From Fusobacterium sp. DD2 (GTDB taxonomy: Bacteria > Fusobacteriota > Fusobacteriia > Fusobacteriales > Fusobacteriaceae): a stretch of DNA of 46,524 bases. The position numbers were made by a program, and so were the translations under genes. Where the stretch lies: positions 1-46,524 of the forward strand of contig NZ_JADRHM010000010.1 of the NCBI RefSeq assembly GCF_018205345.1. Direction: 5' to 3'. Below, piece after piece: positions 1 through 8,229 of the stretch; position 1 is the first letter of the stretch, and every line of letters begins with the position of its first letter. The notes below the pieces were generated by a model. That model worked only from the letters and a program-made list of their open reading frames with translations. It was not told where the DNA came from and ran no database searches.

Positions 1-11
1 TACAAAAAAGA

Positions 12-56
12 GAGCTGAGTAAAACATTTTTTTAAAAATGTTACTCAGCTTTTTTT
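12..56. terminator. Bidirectional intrinsic terminator
   Basis: A long inverted repeat pairs AGCTGAGTAA plus ACATTTTT with AAAAATGTTACTCAGCT. The plus strand continues into a T-run, and the minus strand continues into CTCTTTTTTG. It overlaps the stop codon of the minus-strand transporter gene and would end its transcript. It probably also ends a transcript entering from the left. Confidence 0.85.
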
Positions 57-1326
57 ATAGTAAAATATTTATTAAAAGTGATGTAAGAAGAAGCATAAAT
101 GCTCCACCTATTCTCGATGATATTTGAGAAAATGGCATAAGTTCCATTCTATGTGCAGCAGAAAGTACTGCAACGTCTCCTGTACCACCCATATTAGCCA
201 TACATAGTCCAGCTGTGATAGAACCTTCAATCATGTAGAATTCTACCATTCTTCCCACTATAGCAGTACCAATTACAGCACCAAATACAGTAGTAGCAAC
301 TAGGACAAGATATATAGGACTGAATGACTCAATCACTGTATGAAGGTCTGTGTAAGCTATACCGATACCAACTAACAGTGCAGAGGTAAAGTTTTTCATA
401 ATAAATGTAAACCATTTAGCACAGCAAGTTTCGTAGTATTCACTCATAAGTCCACCAATTTTTACAATTGCAACAGTGATAATCATAAGTGCATAAGGAT
501 GTATTGGTATAAATTTACTCAATAGACTTCCAAATATAAAGAATGATGTTGAGATAATTACTCCAATACCAAGCTCTTCGTAAGTTATATCTGATTCATA
601 ACTGTGAGCTATCATGGAATCATCCTGAACTTTTAGAAGCTTTCCATTTCCAGTAAGTGATGGATATTTTTTTCCAAGTTTGTCTAAAAGTCCTGCTGCA
701 ACTATTGCAAGAGCATTACCAAGTGCAACTGCAGGAACCATTACTGCGAGAAGCTCTGTAGGTTCTTTATGCATAGCTTGACCAAATATCTGTGATAGAG
801 GTACAGCACCAGCACCCATTCCTCCACCCATTATAGGAATTGCAATGTAGAAGATAGAATTTATAAATCCATAATTTAATAGAAATCCAACAATACCAGT
901 AAGTATAGTTGCAACAACAACTCCTCCAATTATTACTGGAAGATAACCTAATGCTGCTCTTATAAGCAGTTTTCTGTTCATACCTAAAATACTTCCTACT
1001 ACCAGTGCAGCGATATAGAAGTCCAGAAATGATTGAGTTGTCATAAAATCTTTTATAATTTTGATATCTTCTTTAGGAAGGATATTAAAATATGCAAGAG
1101 CTGCTGAAGCAAATATTATAACAATAGGTCCACCACCTAAATAATCTTTGATGATAGGGGTCTTATTACCTATATAATTTAGAATTGCTCCAAATACCAT
1201 CATTATTGGAAAAGCACCTAGCATTCCCTTTGGAATCTTTCCCAGATACATTCCAACACAAAGTACAATAAAAATAGGAATGAAATACTTCATCTCTATA
1301 CCAGCTAGTTTAAAACGTTCTTTCAT
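55..1326 (-). CDS. 2-hydroxycarboxylate (citrate/malate-type) sodium symporter
   Basis: Inner-membrane secondary transporter of the 2-hydroxycarboxylate transporter (2HCT) family (CitS/CitP/MaeN relatives), which imports citrate, malate or lactate with sodium or protons. About a dozen hydrophobic segments are visible. Both glycine-rich reentrant-loop motifs typical of the family are present: GGGMGAGAVPLSQIF near the middle and NMGGTGDVAVLSAA near the C-terminus. The start was set at the ATG at 1326 (423 aa) because AAGGAGAG lies 7 nt upstream; an ATG 36 nt further upstream lacks a ribosome-binding site. A promoter lies at 1381-1409, so the gene can be transcribed apart from the adenine deaminase upstream. 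No citrate lyase or malolactic genes are beside it, so the exact substrate is open. Confidence 0.88.
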   Translation of the reverse strand: MKERFKLAGIEMKYFIPIFIVLCVGMYLGKIPKGMLGAFPIMMVFGAILNYIGNKTPIIKDYLGGGPIVIIFASAALAYFNILPKEDIKIIKDFMTTQSFLDFYIAALVVGSILGMNRKLLIRAALGYLPVIIGGVVVATILTGIVGFLLNYGFINSIFYIAIPIMGGGMGAGAVPLSQIFGQAMHKEPTELLAVMVPAVALGNALAIVAAGLLDKLGKKYPSLTGNGKLLKVQDDSMIAHSYESDITYEELGIGVIISTSFFIFGSLLSKFIPIHPYALMIITVAIVKIGGLMSEYYETCCAKWFTFIMKNFTSALLVGIGIAYTDLHTVIESFSPIYLVLVATTVFGAVIGTAIVGRMVEFYMIEGSITAGLCMANMGGTGDVAVLSAAHRMELMPFSQISSRIGGAFMLLLTSLLINILL

Positions 1327-1380
1327 AAGTATACTCTCCTTTGTATAAACTATCTGCAACATTTATTGCGTTGTCTATAA

Positions 1381-1409
1381 ATACTAACACCAGGAGTAGT
1401 ATATGTCAA
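1381..1409 (-). promoter_or_regulatory. Sigma-70-type promoter of the 2HCT transporter gene
   Basis: On the minus strand, TTGACA (1404-1409) is separated by 17 bp from TAGTAT (1381-1386). It lies 55-83 nt upstream of the chosen transporter start. The -35 is perfect and the -10 matches 4 of 6. Confidence 0.6.
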
Positions 1410-1492
1410 TAGAAAAGTGGATATATATTGTATATTATATGAAGAACTAAATTATATAGTTGCTGGTATATATTTAAAAAAATGCGTATATA

Positions 1493-3226
1493 TCAATTAA
1501 CTTCAAGTTGGATAAAATCAAATTTCATCACATCAAAAAGCCCTTTATCAGTAATTTTTATCTCTGGAATCACTACCAATGACATAAAACAAAGAGTCAT
1601 AACAGGGTCAACATCACTATTTACTTTTAAAATATCATAAGCTGATTTATGAATTGCTTTCAGTTTTTTATCCACCCATTCACCATCTTTATCACTCATA
1701 AGCCCAGCTATTGGCATTGGCATAGATTCAAGTACTTTTTCATTTTTTGTTAGAACAATACCACCTTCCTGTTCAATAAGTAATTTTACTGCAAAGGAGA
1801 TCTCTTTATCATTTACTCCTACTGCAATAATATTGTGTGAATCATGTGCAATAGATAGAGCTACAGCTCCATGTTTTAAACCATATCCTCGTATAAATCC
1901 CACTGCTACGTTACCTGTATTTTTATGCCTTTCAATAACAGCTATCTTTAATATATCTTTTTCAGGATTAAATATAAATTCTCCGTTTTTATCTATATCA
2001 ATATAATCCTGAGATTTTTTTGTAACAACTCCACCAGGTATAATATCTATTATATTTACTCTATTGGATTCAAGATGTGTTTTTAGCTTTTCTTCTGAAA
2101 AATCTTTTACATGCATACTTCCTCTTACCCTAGTAATAGGAGTTTTAGATATAGTATTGAGATATTTACCATCTCTGGCTATCTCTTTTCCATCTATAAA
2201 TACATTTCGAACATTAAAGTTTTTCAAATCATCTAACAATACAATATTAGCTATAAGTCCAGGAGCTATTCCCCCTCTATCTTTTAAATTATAGCATTGT
2301 GCAGCATTTAGAGTTGCCATTCTAACAGCTTCAATTGGGTCAATTCCCTCTTCTACACATATTCTTAAGTGATTGTCCACATGTCCCAGTTCAATCATTG
2401 TTTTAGGCTGTCTATCGTCTGAGCATAAAAGACATCTTCTGCTGTTTTGAGTAGTGACACCTTTTAAAAGAGGTCTCAAATTATGACATGCAGATCCTTC
2501 ACGTAGCAGAATATACATTCCTCTTGATATTCTCTCTTCCATCTCTTCAACAGTAGAACATTCATGGTCAGTTGTAATTCCAGCTGATATATAGGCATTT
2601 AAATTGGTAGTAGAAATACCTGGACAGTGCCCATCAATTATTTTATTTCTATTCTGAGCAACAATAAGCTTATCTATAACTTCATTATCACAGCTTACTA
2701 CTCCAGGGAAGTTCATAAATTCTCCAAGACCAAGGACATTTTCTCTATCTATGACTTTAGATATATCTTCAGAATCGATAATAGCTCCAGAGTTTTCAAA
2801 TGGAGTGCATGGAACACATGAAGGTATCATAAATTTAACCTTCAGTTCTGTATTTTTAGAAGCCTCCATCATATACTCAAGGCCTTTTATCCCACATACA
2901 TTTACTATTTCATGAGGATCAGCAATAATAGTCGTACCACCATGTGGAATTATCATTTTTCCAAGTTCTTCAGGCGATACATATGATGATTCTATATGAA
3001 TATGGCTGTCTATAAAACCTGGAGCAGCATATTTACCATCTGCGTCAATTACGTTATCCCCTTCATAGTTTCCAATTCCAGCTATATATTTATCAGAGAT
3101 AGCAATATCTCCGTGAATAATTTTTCCTGAATAAACATCTACAATTTTGCAATTTTTGATGACTAAATCTGGGGTTCTGATTTTTTTAGCTGTCTCAATT
3201 AACTTGATAAGTGTTTTTTTGTCCAT
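1493..3226 (-). CDS. ade: Adenine deaminase
   Basis: Metal-dependent amidohydrolase that converts adenine to hypoxanthine and ammonia in purine salvage; cytoplasmic. The 577-aa length is that of bacterial Ade proteins. The metal-binding HIHIES lies at residues 75-80 after the (beta)GFIDSH lead-in, followed by ADPHEIVNVCG at about 102-112. Further in are DGHCPG, HECST and the CSDDR motif with the catalytic Asp, then the Ade-specific C-terminal domain (IAHDSHNIIAVG). The start ATG has AGGAGG 5-6 nt upstream. One copy of the roughly 200-bp repeat lies upstream, leaving only about 60 bp for a promoter; no convincing -35/-10 pair was found there. Read-through from the exonuclease gene or a promoter inside the repeat is possible. 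Confidence 0.95.
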   Translation of the reverse strand: MDKKTLIKLIETAKKIRTPDLVIKNCKIVDVYSGKIIHGDIAISDKYIAGIGNYEGDNVIDADGKYAAPGFIDSHIHIESSYVSPEELGKMIIPHGGTTIIADPHEIVNVCGIKGLEYMMEASKNTELKVKFMIPSCVPCTPFENSGAIIDSEDISKVIDRENVLGLGEFMNFPGVVSCDNEVIDKLIVAQNRNKIIDGHCPGISTTNLNAYISAGITTDHECSTVEEMEERISRGMYILLREGSACHNLRPLLKGVTTQNSRRCLLCSDDRQPKTMIELGHVDNHLRICVEEGIDPIEAVRMATLNAAQCYNLKDRGGIAPGLIANIVLLDDLKNFNVRNVFIDGKEIARDGKYLNTISKTPITRVRGSMHVKDFSEEKLKTHLESNRVNIIDIIPGGVVTKKSQDYIDIDKNGEFIFNPEKDILKIAVIERHKNTGNVAVGFIRGYGLKHGAVALSIAHDSHNIIAVGVNDKEISFAVKLLIEQEGGIVLTKNEKVLESMPMPIAGLMSDKDGEWVDKKLKAIHKSAYDILKVNSDVDPVMTLCFMSLVVIPEIKITDKGLFDVMKFDFIQLEVN

Positions 3227-3287
3227 CTTTCCTCCTCAATCTATCCTCTATAAAAAAATTACATACTGCAATCTTGTTATATAAAAA

Positions 3288-3483
3288 GGGCTGTTGCATT
3301 TCTAAAATTATAAAAATAAAATTCTCGGCATTAGAGATTGTTTCGTAATTTATGTAGCGAAACAGAATACTGAAAATTTGACTGTTTGAACGTAGTGAGT
3401 TTCAAATTTTCTTTCTGTAAGCAAAATAAATAGAAAGAATTGATAGCCAAGAGAATTATATTTTTAAAGATTTGCAATAGCCC
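3288..3483 (+). repeat. Palindromic ~200-bp intergenic repeat, copy 1
   Basis: The ends are GGGCTGTTGCA and TGCAATAGCCC. The core carries GAAAATTTGA, then TTTGAACGTAGTGAG, then TCAAATTTTC, with flanking ACAGAA/TTCTGT arms, so the whole element is an imperfect long palindrome. It lies 9 nt beyond the stop codon of the minus-strand exonuclease. Minus-strand RNA would end its stem in AGCCC followed by a T-run, giving a likely terminator. Same orientation as copies 3 and 4. Confidence 0.9.
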
Positions 3484-3492
3484 TTTAGTTTG

Positions 3493-4062
3493 CTATTTAA
3501 CAAGTTTTGTAGTCTGTAAAATAAGTTTTTTTGTAGCAATAATATCATTTAAGCTGTCATGTGCATCAAGCTCAATTCCAAAATGTTTGCACCATGTTTC
3601 AAGTTTATTGTTTTCAAGTATCGGCAGTTTTCCACACATTTGGAAAAAAGGTATATAGGTAAATGGATCAAGTACCATTTTAGATATATAACTATAAAAG
3701 AAATTATTGTTATTTCTTTTGAAAAATTCCTGTAAGAAACGAATATCGAAATTAACATTATATCCAGCTACAACGAATTTATCATTCCTGTCATATTTAT
3801 CAATATACTTATCTAATAAATTAACAAAGTCATTGTAAACTTCCTCTTCACTTCTAAACTTTGGATCTTTTAAATCCTCCATTGTTCTCTTTTGAACATC
3901 AAGTGCCTGTTGATCAACCTGTGCTCCAGGAAAAGGTTTTATAAAGTAATTAAAAGTTTCAACATCTTTTTTATTTACTCTAATTATTCCAGATAGTTGT
4001 ATAAGTGCTGATTCTTTAGGATTTAGTCCTCCTGTTTCAGTATCTACAAATAAGATTTTCAT
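3493..4062 (-). CDS. DnaQ-like DEDDh 3'-5' exonuclease
   Basis: Stand-alone exonuclease-fold protein (189 aa) like the proofreading epsilon subunit or RNase T; the substrate cannot be told. Motif Exo I is DTE at residues 7-9 (FVDTETGG). Exo II is in AGYNVNFDIRFL, and Exo III is HDSLND near the C-terminus, where His and Asp complete the DEDDh set. The start is at 4062 because AAAGGAG lies 5 nt upstream; an in-frame ATG 15 nt upstream overlaps that ribosome-binding site. It has no polymerase or helicase fusion. It follows an unknown lipoprotein gene in the opposite sense of reading order (its own gene lies downstream of it on the minus strand) with about 90 bp between them. The repeat copy just past its stop probably terminates its transcript. 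Confidence 0.88.
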   Translation of the reverse strand: MKILFVDTETGGLNPKESALIQLSGIIRVNKKDVETFNYFIKPFPGAQVDQQALDVQKRTMEDLKDPKFRSEEEVYNDFVNLLDKYIDKYDRNDKFVVAGYNVNFDIRFLQEFFKRNNNNFFYSYISKMVLDPFTYIPFFQMCGKLPILENNKLETWCKHFGIELDAHDSLNDIIATKKLILQTTKLVK

Positions 4063-4151
4063 ATTTACTCCTTTCAAATAAGGTTTGCATAATCTATGCT
4101 TAATTAAAATATACTATATTACCACTTAAAATGTAAAGCCAATAATGTAAT

Positions 4152-5324
4152 CTACAGTTGAGGTTCTGTATTTGAATATAGAGAATCAATCATTTTATTA
4201 ATCTCACTATTACTCAATTTAATTGACATATCTATCAGCTCATTTTCTGAAATGGTATTTTTTTCAGCTTCACTTCTTGGAAATTTGAAAGAATCAATTG
4301 ATGCATATGGTCTGTATGGGAAGTACTTAGTCCATTTGACCTCATCTTTAGCAACAATATTCTTAGTGTTTGTAGATATGATATTTCCATTTTTTTCCTC
4401 TATTGTGTAAGTTAACTGATATCCTAAAGTAGTTGTCTTAGTATATTTTTCAAATCTGTAATATACGTCATAGTCTTCATATACTGTTGTAGGTACCCAT
4501 CTAACTACCTCAACCTCTTTACCATTTACTATTTTTGTATCAGTAACTTTTTTCATAACAGTACGTTCTCTAGTTTCTGTATAGCTATCTGTACCTGTTT
4601 TAACATCTGTAGTAGGTGGATAGTAATACATATTTGAGATAGCAATTTTAAGATTCAGGTTATAACTGTTGTCATTTCCAATTGAAAATATAGGATATTT
4701 CTGTATATCCTGCTGTGCAAAAAACTTTATCTGTGAAGGAATATATTCGTTACCTATTGAACTGTTCATTGTAATAATAAACTTACCACTGGCTTTATCC
4801 TTCGCATTTAGATATTTATTAGTTATCTTTTTATCTCCAAGAACATTATACTTTTGAGCAGTTTCAAAATATCCATAAGCTTTAAGCTTAGATAGATATG
4901 AATCTGTTGGCATATTTTCTCCTAAAGAGTAAAAGTTCAATGCTATCTGTTTTTTCAGCTCATTTCTCTCTGCAAGTGGTGGCTCAATAATAGCCATAGA
5001 TTTTTTACTAGTCTCAGGAAGATTAAAATAGATATCCTGAATTTTCAAAAGGTTGAGCATAGCCTTAGTATAAGCTCTCATATTGTATGCCTTATTAGCA
5101 TCAATTTCATCATAGTATCTTTTCTCAGCATCTGGAAATATGATTTCAAATGCATCAAGAGTTCTTCTATCATCATTATGCTCTCTTAAAATCCCTGAAA
5201 GATTTTCAATTGAACGAACATAATTACCTTTATTTGCTTCTTTTATTGCATCTTTTACTTCAAAATAAGTACATCCATAGAGTACAGATGTAAGTAGCAT
5301 TGTAAGTAAAATCTTCCCTTTCAT
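4152..5324 (-). CDS. Unknown lipoprotein with helical-repeat-like N-terminal half
   Basis: Function not recognised. The N-terminus is a lipoprotein signal with the lipobox LYGC (Cys18), so the mature protein should be lipid-anchored in the envelope. Residues about 20-175 are helical and resemble tetratricopeptide-type repeats (GNYVRSIENLSGILREHND, then NKAYNMRAYTKAMLNLLKIQ). Residues about 185-350 are rich in beta-strand and Tyr/Thr (YTETRERTV, YRFEKYTKTTTLGYQLTYTI). The ATG has GGGGAGGAAAG upstream. It sits 62 bp downstream of the short-chain dehydrogenase and upstream of the exonuclease, possibly in one transcript. A role in surface-layer or envelope assembly would be a guess. Confidence 0.75.
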   Translation of the reverse strand: MKGKILLTMLLTSVLYGCTYFEVKDAIKEANKGNYVRSIENLSGILREHNDDRRTLDAFEIIFPDAEKRYYDEIDANKAYNMRAYTKAMLNLLKIQDIYFNLPETSKKSMAIIEPPLAERNELKKQIALNFYSLGENMPTDSYLSKLKAYGYFETAQKYNVLGDKKITNKYLNAKDKASGKFIITMNSSIGNEYIPSQIKFFAQQDIQKYPIFSIGNDNSYNLNLKIAISNMYYYPPTTDVKTGTDSYTETRERTVMKKVTDTKIVNGKEVEVVRWVPTTVYEDYDVYYRFEKYTKTTTLGYQLTYTIEEKNGNIISTNTKNIVAKDEVKWTKYFPYRPYASIDSFKFPRSEAEKNTISENELIDMSIKLSNSEINKMIDSLYSNTEPQL

Positions 5325-5386
5325 CTTTCCTCCCCTTTATCTCTCATCTTTTTTATTTAAAAGTTTATTTTTCTGTATCTTTTCAA

Positions 5387-6115
5387 CTAGTGAATAGATA
5401 TTTTACCTGGTAGTATTTTATCAATATAGTATAAAAGTTTATTAATCTTTCCTGGAATAATAAGAAATCTATCTTTAACAACTCCTTTATAAAGCTCATT
5501 TGCAACTTCTTCAGGTGTTGTAATATATAGTTTTTCCATAAAAGATAGTTTTTTAGGTATTCCTACAAAAGTTGTTTTAGTAGGTCCAGGAGCAAGAAGT
5601 ATAATTTTAACTTTTTTTTCCTTGGCTTCTCTCCTTAAAGAGTAAGTAAGAGAGTTTACATAGCTTTTAGTAGCATAGTAAACAGCCATAAGTGGTCCTC
5701 CACATTGAAATCCTGCAGTGGAAGATATATTTATTATAGTTCCTCCTCTTTTACACATCTCTTTATAAAAATAAGAAGTGAATCTTGTAAGTGCCGTAAT
5801 GTTTATATCCATCATTTTTTTTAGTTTTAGGTATGGAGTTTTTTCAAAGTAATTTAGTTCTCCAATCCCTGCTCCATTGACTAATAGATGTATTCTAATT
5901 TTACGTTCCTTTAAGAAATTGAGAAATACCTCAATCTCATATTCTACAGACAGGTCAATAGAGTAACAAAGTATCATATGGCCATATCTATTTTGTAAAT
6001 TTTTTAGCTCTTTTCTGTTTCTTCCTAATGCTATTACGTGGTAGTTATTCTTTATAAAAACATCAATTAAAGCCTTACCTATTCCACCAGTAGCCCCTGT
6101 TATCAACACATTCAT
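5387..6115 (-). CDS. Short-chain dehydrogenase/reductase (SDR), classical type
   Basis: NAD(P)-dependent oxidoreductase of 242 aa with an N-terminal Rossmann fold. The cofactor motif TGATGGIG is at the extreme N-terminus, and NGAGIGE follows at about residue 85. The catalytic Ser is in ISSTAGF and the catalytic YATKS (YxxxK) follows, with PGPTKT after it. The substrate is unknown; the sequence resembles the DltE/YqjQ-like group of fatty-acid or sugar reductases. The start is the ATG at 6115. The in-frame GTG 12 nt upstream lies inside the GTGAGG that serves as ribosome-binding site. A good -10 (TATAAT) lies about 20 nt upstream of that, but the -35 is weak. Confidence 0.88.
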   Translation of the reverse strand: MNVLITGATGGIGKALIDVFIKNNYHVIALGRNRKELKNLQNRYGHMILCYSIDLSVEYEIEVFLNFLKERKIRIHLLVNGAGIGELNYFEKTPYLKLKKMMDINITALTRFTSYFYKEMCKRGGTIINISSTAGFQCGGPLMAVYYATKSYVNSLTYSLRREAKEKKVKIILLAPGPTKTTFVGIPKKLSFMEKLYITTPEEVANELYKGVVKDRFLIIPGKINKLLYYIDKILPGKISIH

Positions 6116-6184
6116 AATAGACCTCACATTACAACATTATTATACCCAATTTTACCACATATATTCTTTTATTCAAATAAAAAA

Positions 6185-6383
6185 GAGACTGTTGCAAATT
6201 TATAAAAGATAAAATTCTTTAAGCTATCAATTCTTTCTATTTATTTTGCTTACAGAATGAAAATTTGAAACTCACTGCGTTCAGACAGTCAAATTTTCTG
6301 TATTCTGTTTCGCATCATAAATTACGAAAGAATTTCAAATGCCAAGAATTTTATTTTTATAGTCTAAGAAATGCAACAGACTC
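6185..6383 (-). repeat. Palindromic ~200-bp intergenic repeat, copy 2
   Basis: The ends are GAGACTGTTGCA and TGCAACAGACTC. It is inverted relative to copy 1: the core reads GAAAATTTGAAACTCAC, then GTTCAGACAG, then TCAAATTTTC. It sits 18 nt beyond the stop codon of the minus-strand DUF4250 gene, the last gene of the Bat operon, where it is the only candidate terminator. Confidence 0.9.
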
Positions 6384-6401
6384 TTTGTTAATCGTTATTT
6401 T

Positions 6402-6590
6402 TTATTTTGAAGTAAATTGGTTTCTAGCAGTATCGTAGAAATATCCATGTCTTTTAAAATATTCTTTTAGGTTGTCAATATCGATATTTTCAACCTGGCA
6501 TAGTTCCTCAAGATCAGGGTATTTATCCCTAAGTCTCATATTTATAATACTATATGCCATATTGACATCCATTTTAAAGTAGTTACTCAA
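6402..6590 (-). CDS. DUF4250 small protein, last gene of the Bat operon
   Basis: A 62-aa protein matching the DUF4250 family by eye: N-terminal MDVNM, then INMRLRDKYPDLEELC, then IDNLKEYFKRHGYFYD and a conserved NQF near the end. Its function is unknown. The start appears to be TTG at 6590, overlapping the BatD stop codon by 8 nt, with AAGGAG 10 nt upstream inside the end of batD. Translation is therefore probably coupled to BatD. An ATG at codon 7 lacks a ribosome-binding site and would remove the conserved N-terminus. Confidence 0.8.
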   Translation of the reverse strand: MSNYFKMDVNMAYSIINMRLRDKYPDLEELCQVENIDIDNLKEYFKRHGYFYDTARNQFTSK

Positions 6591-8217
6591 GATTTTTCAA
6601 CTCCTTTTTAATTTTCTTAACTGTATCTTTAATATCTATTGGTGTATCACTGAAATATGCATTTTCAATCTCATTATTAAGTCTTATAAACTCATCACTG
6701 AATCCCAGTCTTACAAGTCTATCATCAAGATGTACCTTTGGACTGAATTTAAATTTATCCTTCATAAAGCTACAATAAGCCTCGTAAAAATCCTTGTTAT
6801 TTTTTGTATTAGCAAGATCAGACAGGTCAAATTTATCATGTTTTTTATTCTTTGTAAATAAAAGATAGATAATAATTCCACCTTCAACTATAACCAATAC
6901 AATTAGTCCGATAATCATTTTATTATTAAATAATTGATTATGGTTTTCACCTACAGAAGTGATTTTGATCTCTTCCTGTGGTGCAGTGTTACTATTATTT
7001 ACTGGAGCTACAGTAGAACTGCTATTTCCTCCAGGTATATTTTGCTGAATAGTTCCTGAAGTTTGACTACCTTCTACTGTTATTGTCTTAGAAGGAATAG
7101 TTAACTCCTCAAATTTCTTTGTTTGTGTATTGAAATATGGAATTTTAACTTCTGGTGTCTTTAAAGTTCCTGTCTTTTTAGGTATAAAAGCAACTTCAAA
7201 GTTTTTTACTGCATAGTATTTTCCATTTGAAATTCCTTCGTTAAATCCCTTTACATTTTCAAATATATTGAAATCAGGAAGTTCTCCTGTAAATATCTTA
7301 TCAAGAGTATCCAGGTTTACACTTCCACTTATATTTATACTCAGTACTACTGAATCTCCGTAGTTTATCTTATCTTTATTCCAAGAGAAATCTATTTTTG
7401 GTGTACCAACTACATTTTGAAATCCAACTGGTCTTTCCTGTGGTAGTGGTAGTATGTTTATATTGATTGTTCCACCACCTGCATATTTTGTATTAGAGCT
7501 TCTTGAAAAAAAGAAGTCATCTTGCAGTGCTTCAGTATACCCTATTCTACCTGGATTAATAGTTTTTTCTCCAGATGAATCAGGCATCAGAACACCTTGA
7601 TATGTGATTATCTCAATACCTCTATTTCCATTTTTATCAGTAAAATACTTCTGCTGATACTGTCCGTTACTGTCTACAGGTGTCATATCCTTTGATGAAA
7701 AATCATTAAAAGCAGGTGGATTTACGTAACCTAATGAATTGATCTGTACAGTAGTTAAAAATCTTTCATAAAATGGGATCTTTTCTCCAAAGTAGTAACT
7801 GCTTTTATTCTTTAGATTTGTTTGAAAAGTTACATTTTTACTTACAGATTGCACTGCCTGTGTAGATCCTTCTCCTACATTTAGAGTAAGTGTATTTGAA
7901 GCAGTTTTTCCATCAGTAGTTTTAACCTGCATCTCTACTTTTCCCTTTTTTAATGGAATTATCTGATATACATCAGCTATTGATGATGATTTTTTACCAT
8001 TTACTATTGAATAACTTGATTGAGAACTTCTGGAAATAATCTGAAAATTTTCCATACCTGTTAAGTTATAATCTTTTTTTGATTCGTTACTGAATGTTAC
8101 CTGAAGTATAAATGGTGTATTTACACTTGGGTTTTCAGTACTTGTCTGCAGTATAACATCTCCAAATATCATTGGGGAGATTATACAGAATAAGAGTAAT
8201 ACAATGATTTTTTTCAT
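6583..8217 (-). CDS. batD: BatD-family membrane-anchored beta-domain protein
   Basis: Envelope protein of 544 aa from the Bat (Bacteroides aerotolerance-type) operon. It has a Sec signal peptide (residues 1-19) and several Ig-like beta domains of BatD type: SVNTPFILQVTFSN, then FGEKIPFYERF, then NYGDSVVLSINISGSVNLD. A Ser/Asn/Gln-rich linker follows at about 395-425. One transmembrane helix (about 437-457) leads to a helical cytoplasmic tail containing LSDLANTKNNKDFYEAY. BatD is thought to work with the VWA proteins BatA and BatB at the membrane. The ATG has GAGGTGA upstream. It follows the BatC-like gene by 12 bp and overlaps the DUF4250 gene. Confidence 0.9.
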   Translation of the reverse strand: MKKIIVLLLFCIISPMIFGDVILQTSTENPSVNTPFILQVTFSNESKKDYNLTGMENFQIISRSSQSSYSIVNGKKSSSIADVYQIIPLKKGKVEMQVKTTDGKTASNTLTLNVGEGSTQAVQSVSKNVTFQTNLKNKSSYYFGEKIPFYERFLTTVQINSLGYVNPPAFNDFSSKDMTPVDSNGQYQQKYFTDKNGNRGIEIITYQGVLMPDSSGEKTINPGRIGYTEALQDDFFFSRSSNTKYAGGGTININILPLPQERPVGFQNVVGTPKIDFSWNKDKINYGDSVVLSINISGSVNLDTLDKIFTGELPDFNIFENVKGFNEGISNGKYYAVKNFEVAFIPKKTGTLKTPEVKIPYFNTQTKKFEELTIPSKTITVEGSQTSGTIQQNIPGGNSSSTVAPVNNSNTAPQEEIKITSVGENHNQLFNNKMIIGLIVLVIVEGGIIIYLLFTKNKKHDKFDLSDLANTKNNKDFYEAYCSFMKDKFKFSPKVHLDDRLVRLGFSDEFIRLNNEIENAYFSDTPIDIKDTVKKIKKELKNLE

Positions 8218-8229
8218 TACTTCACCTCA

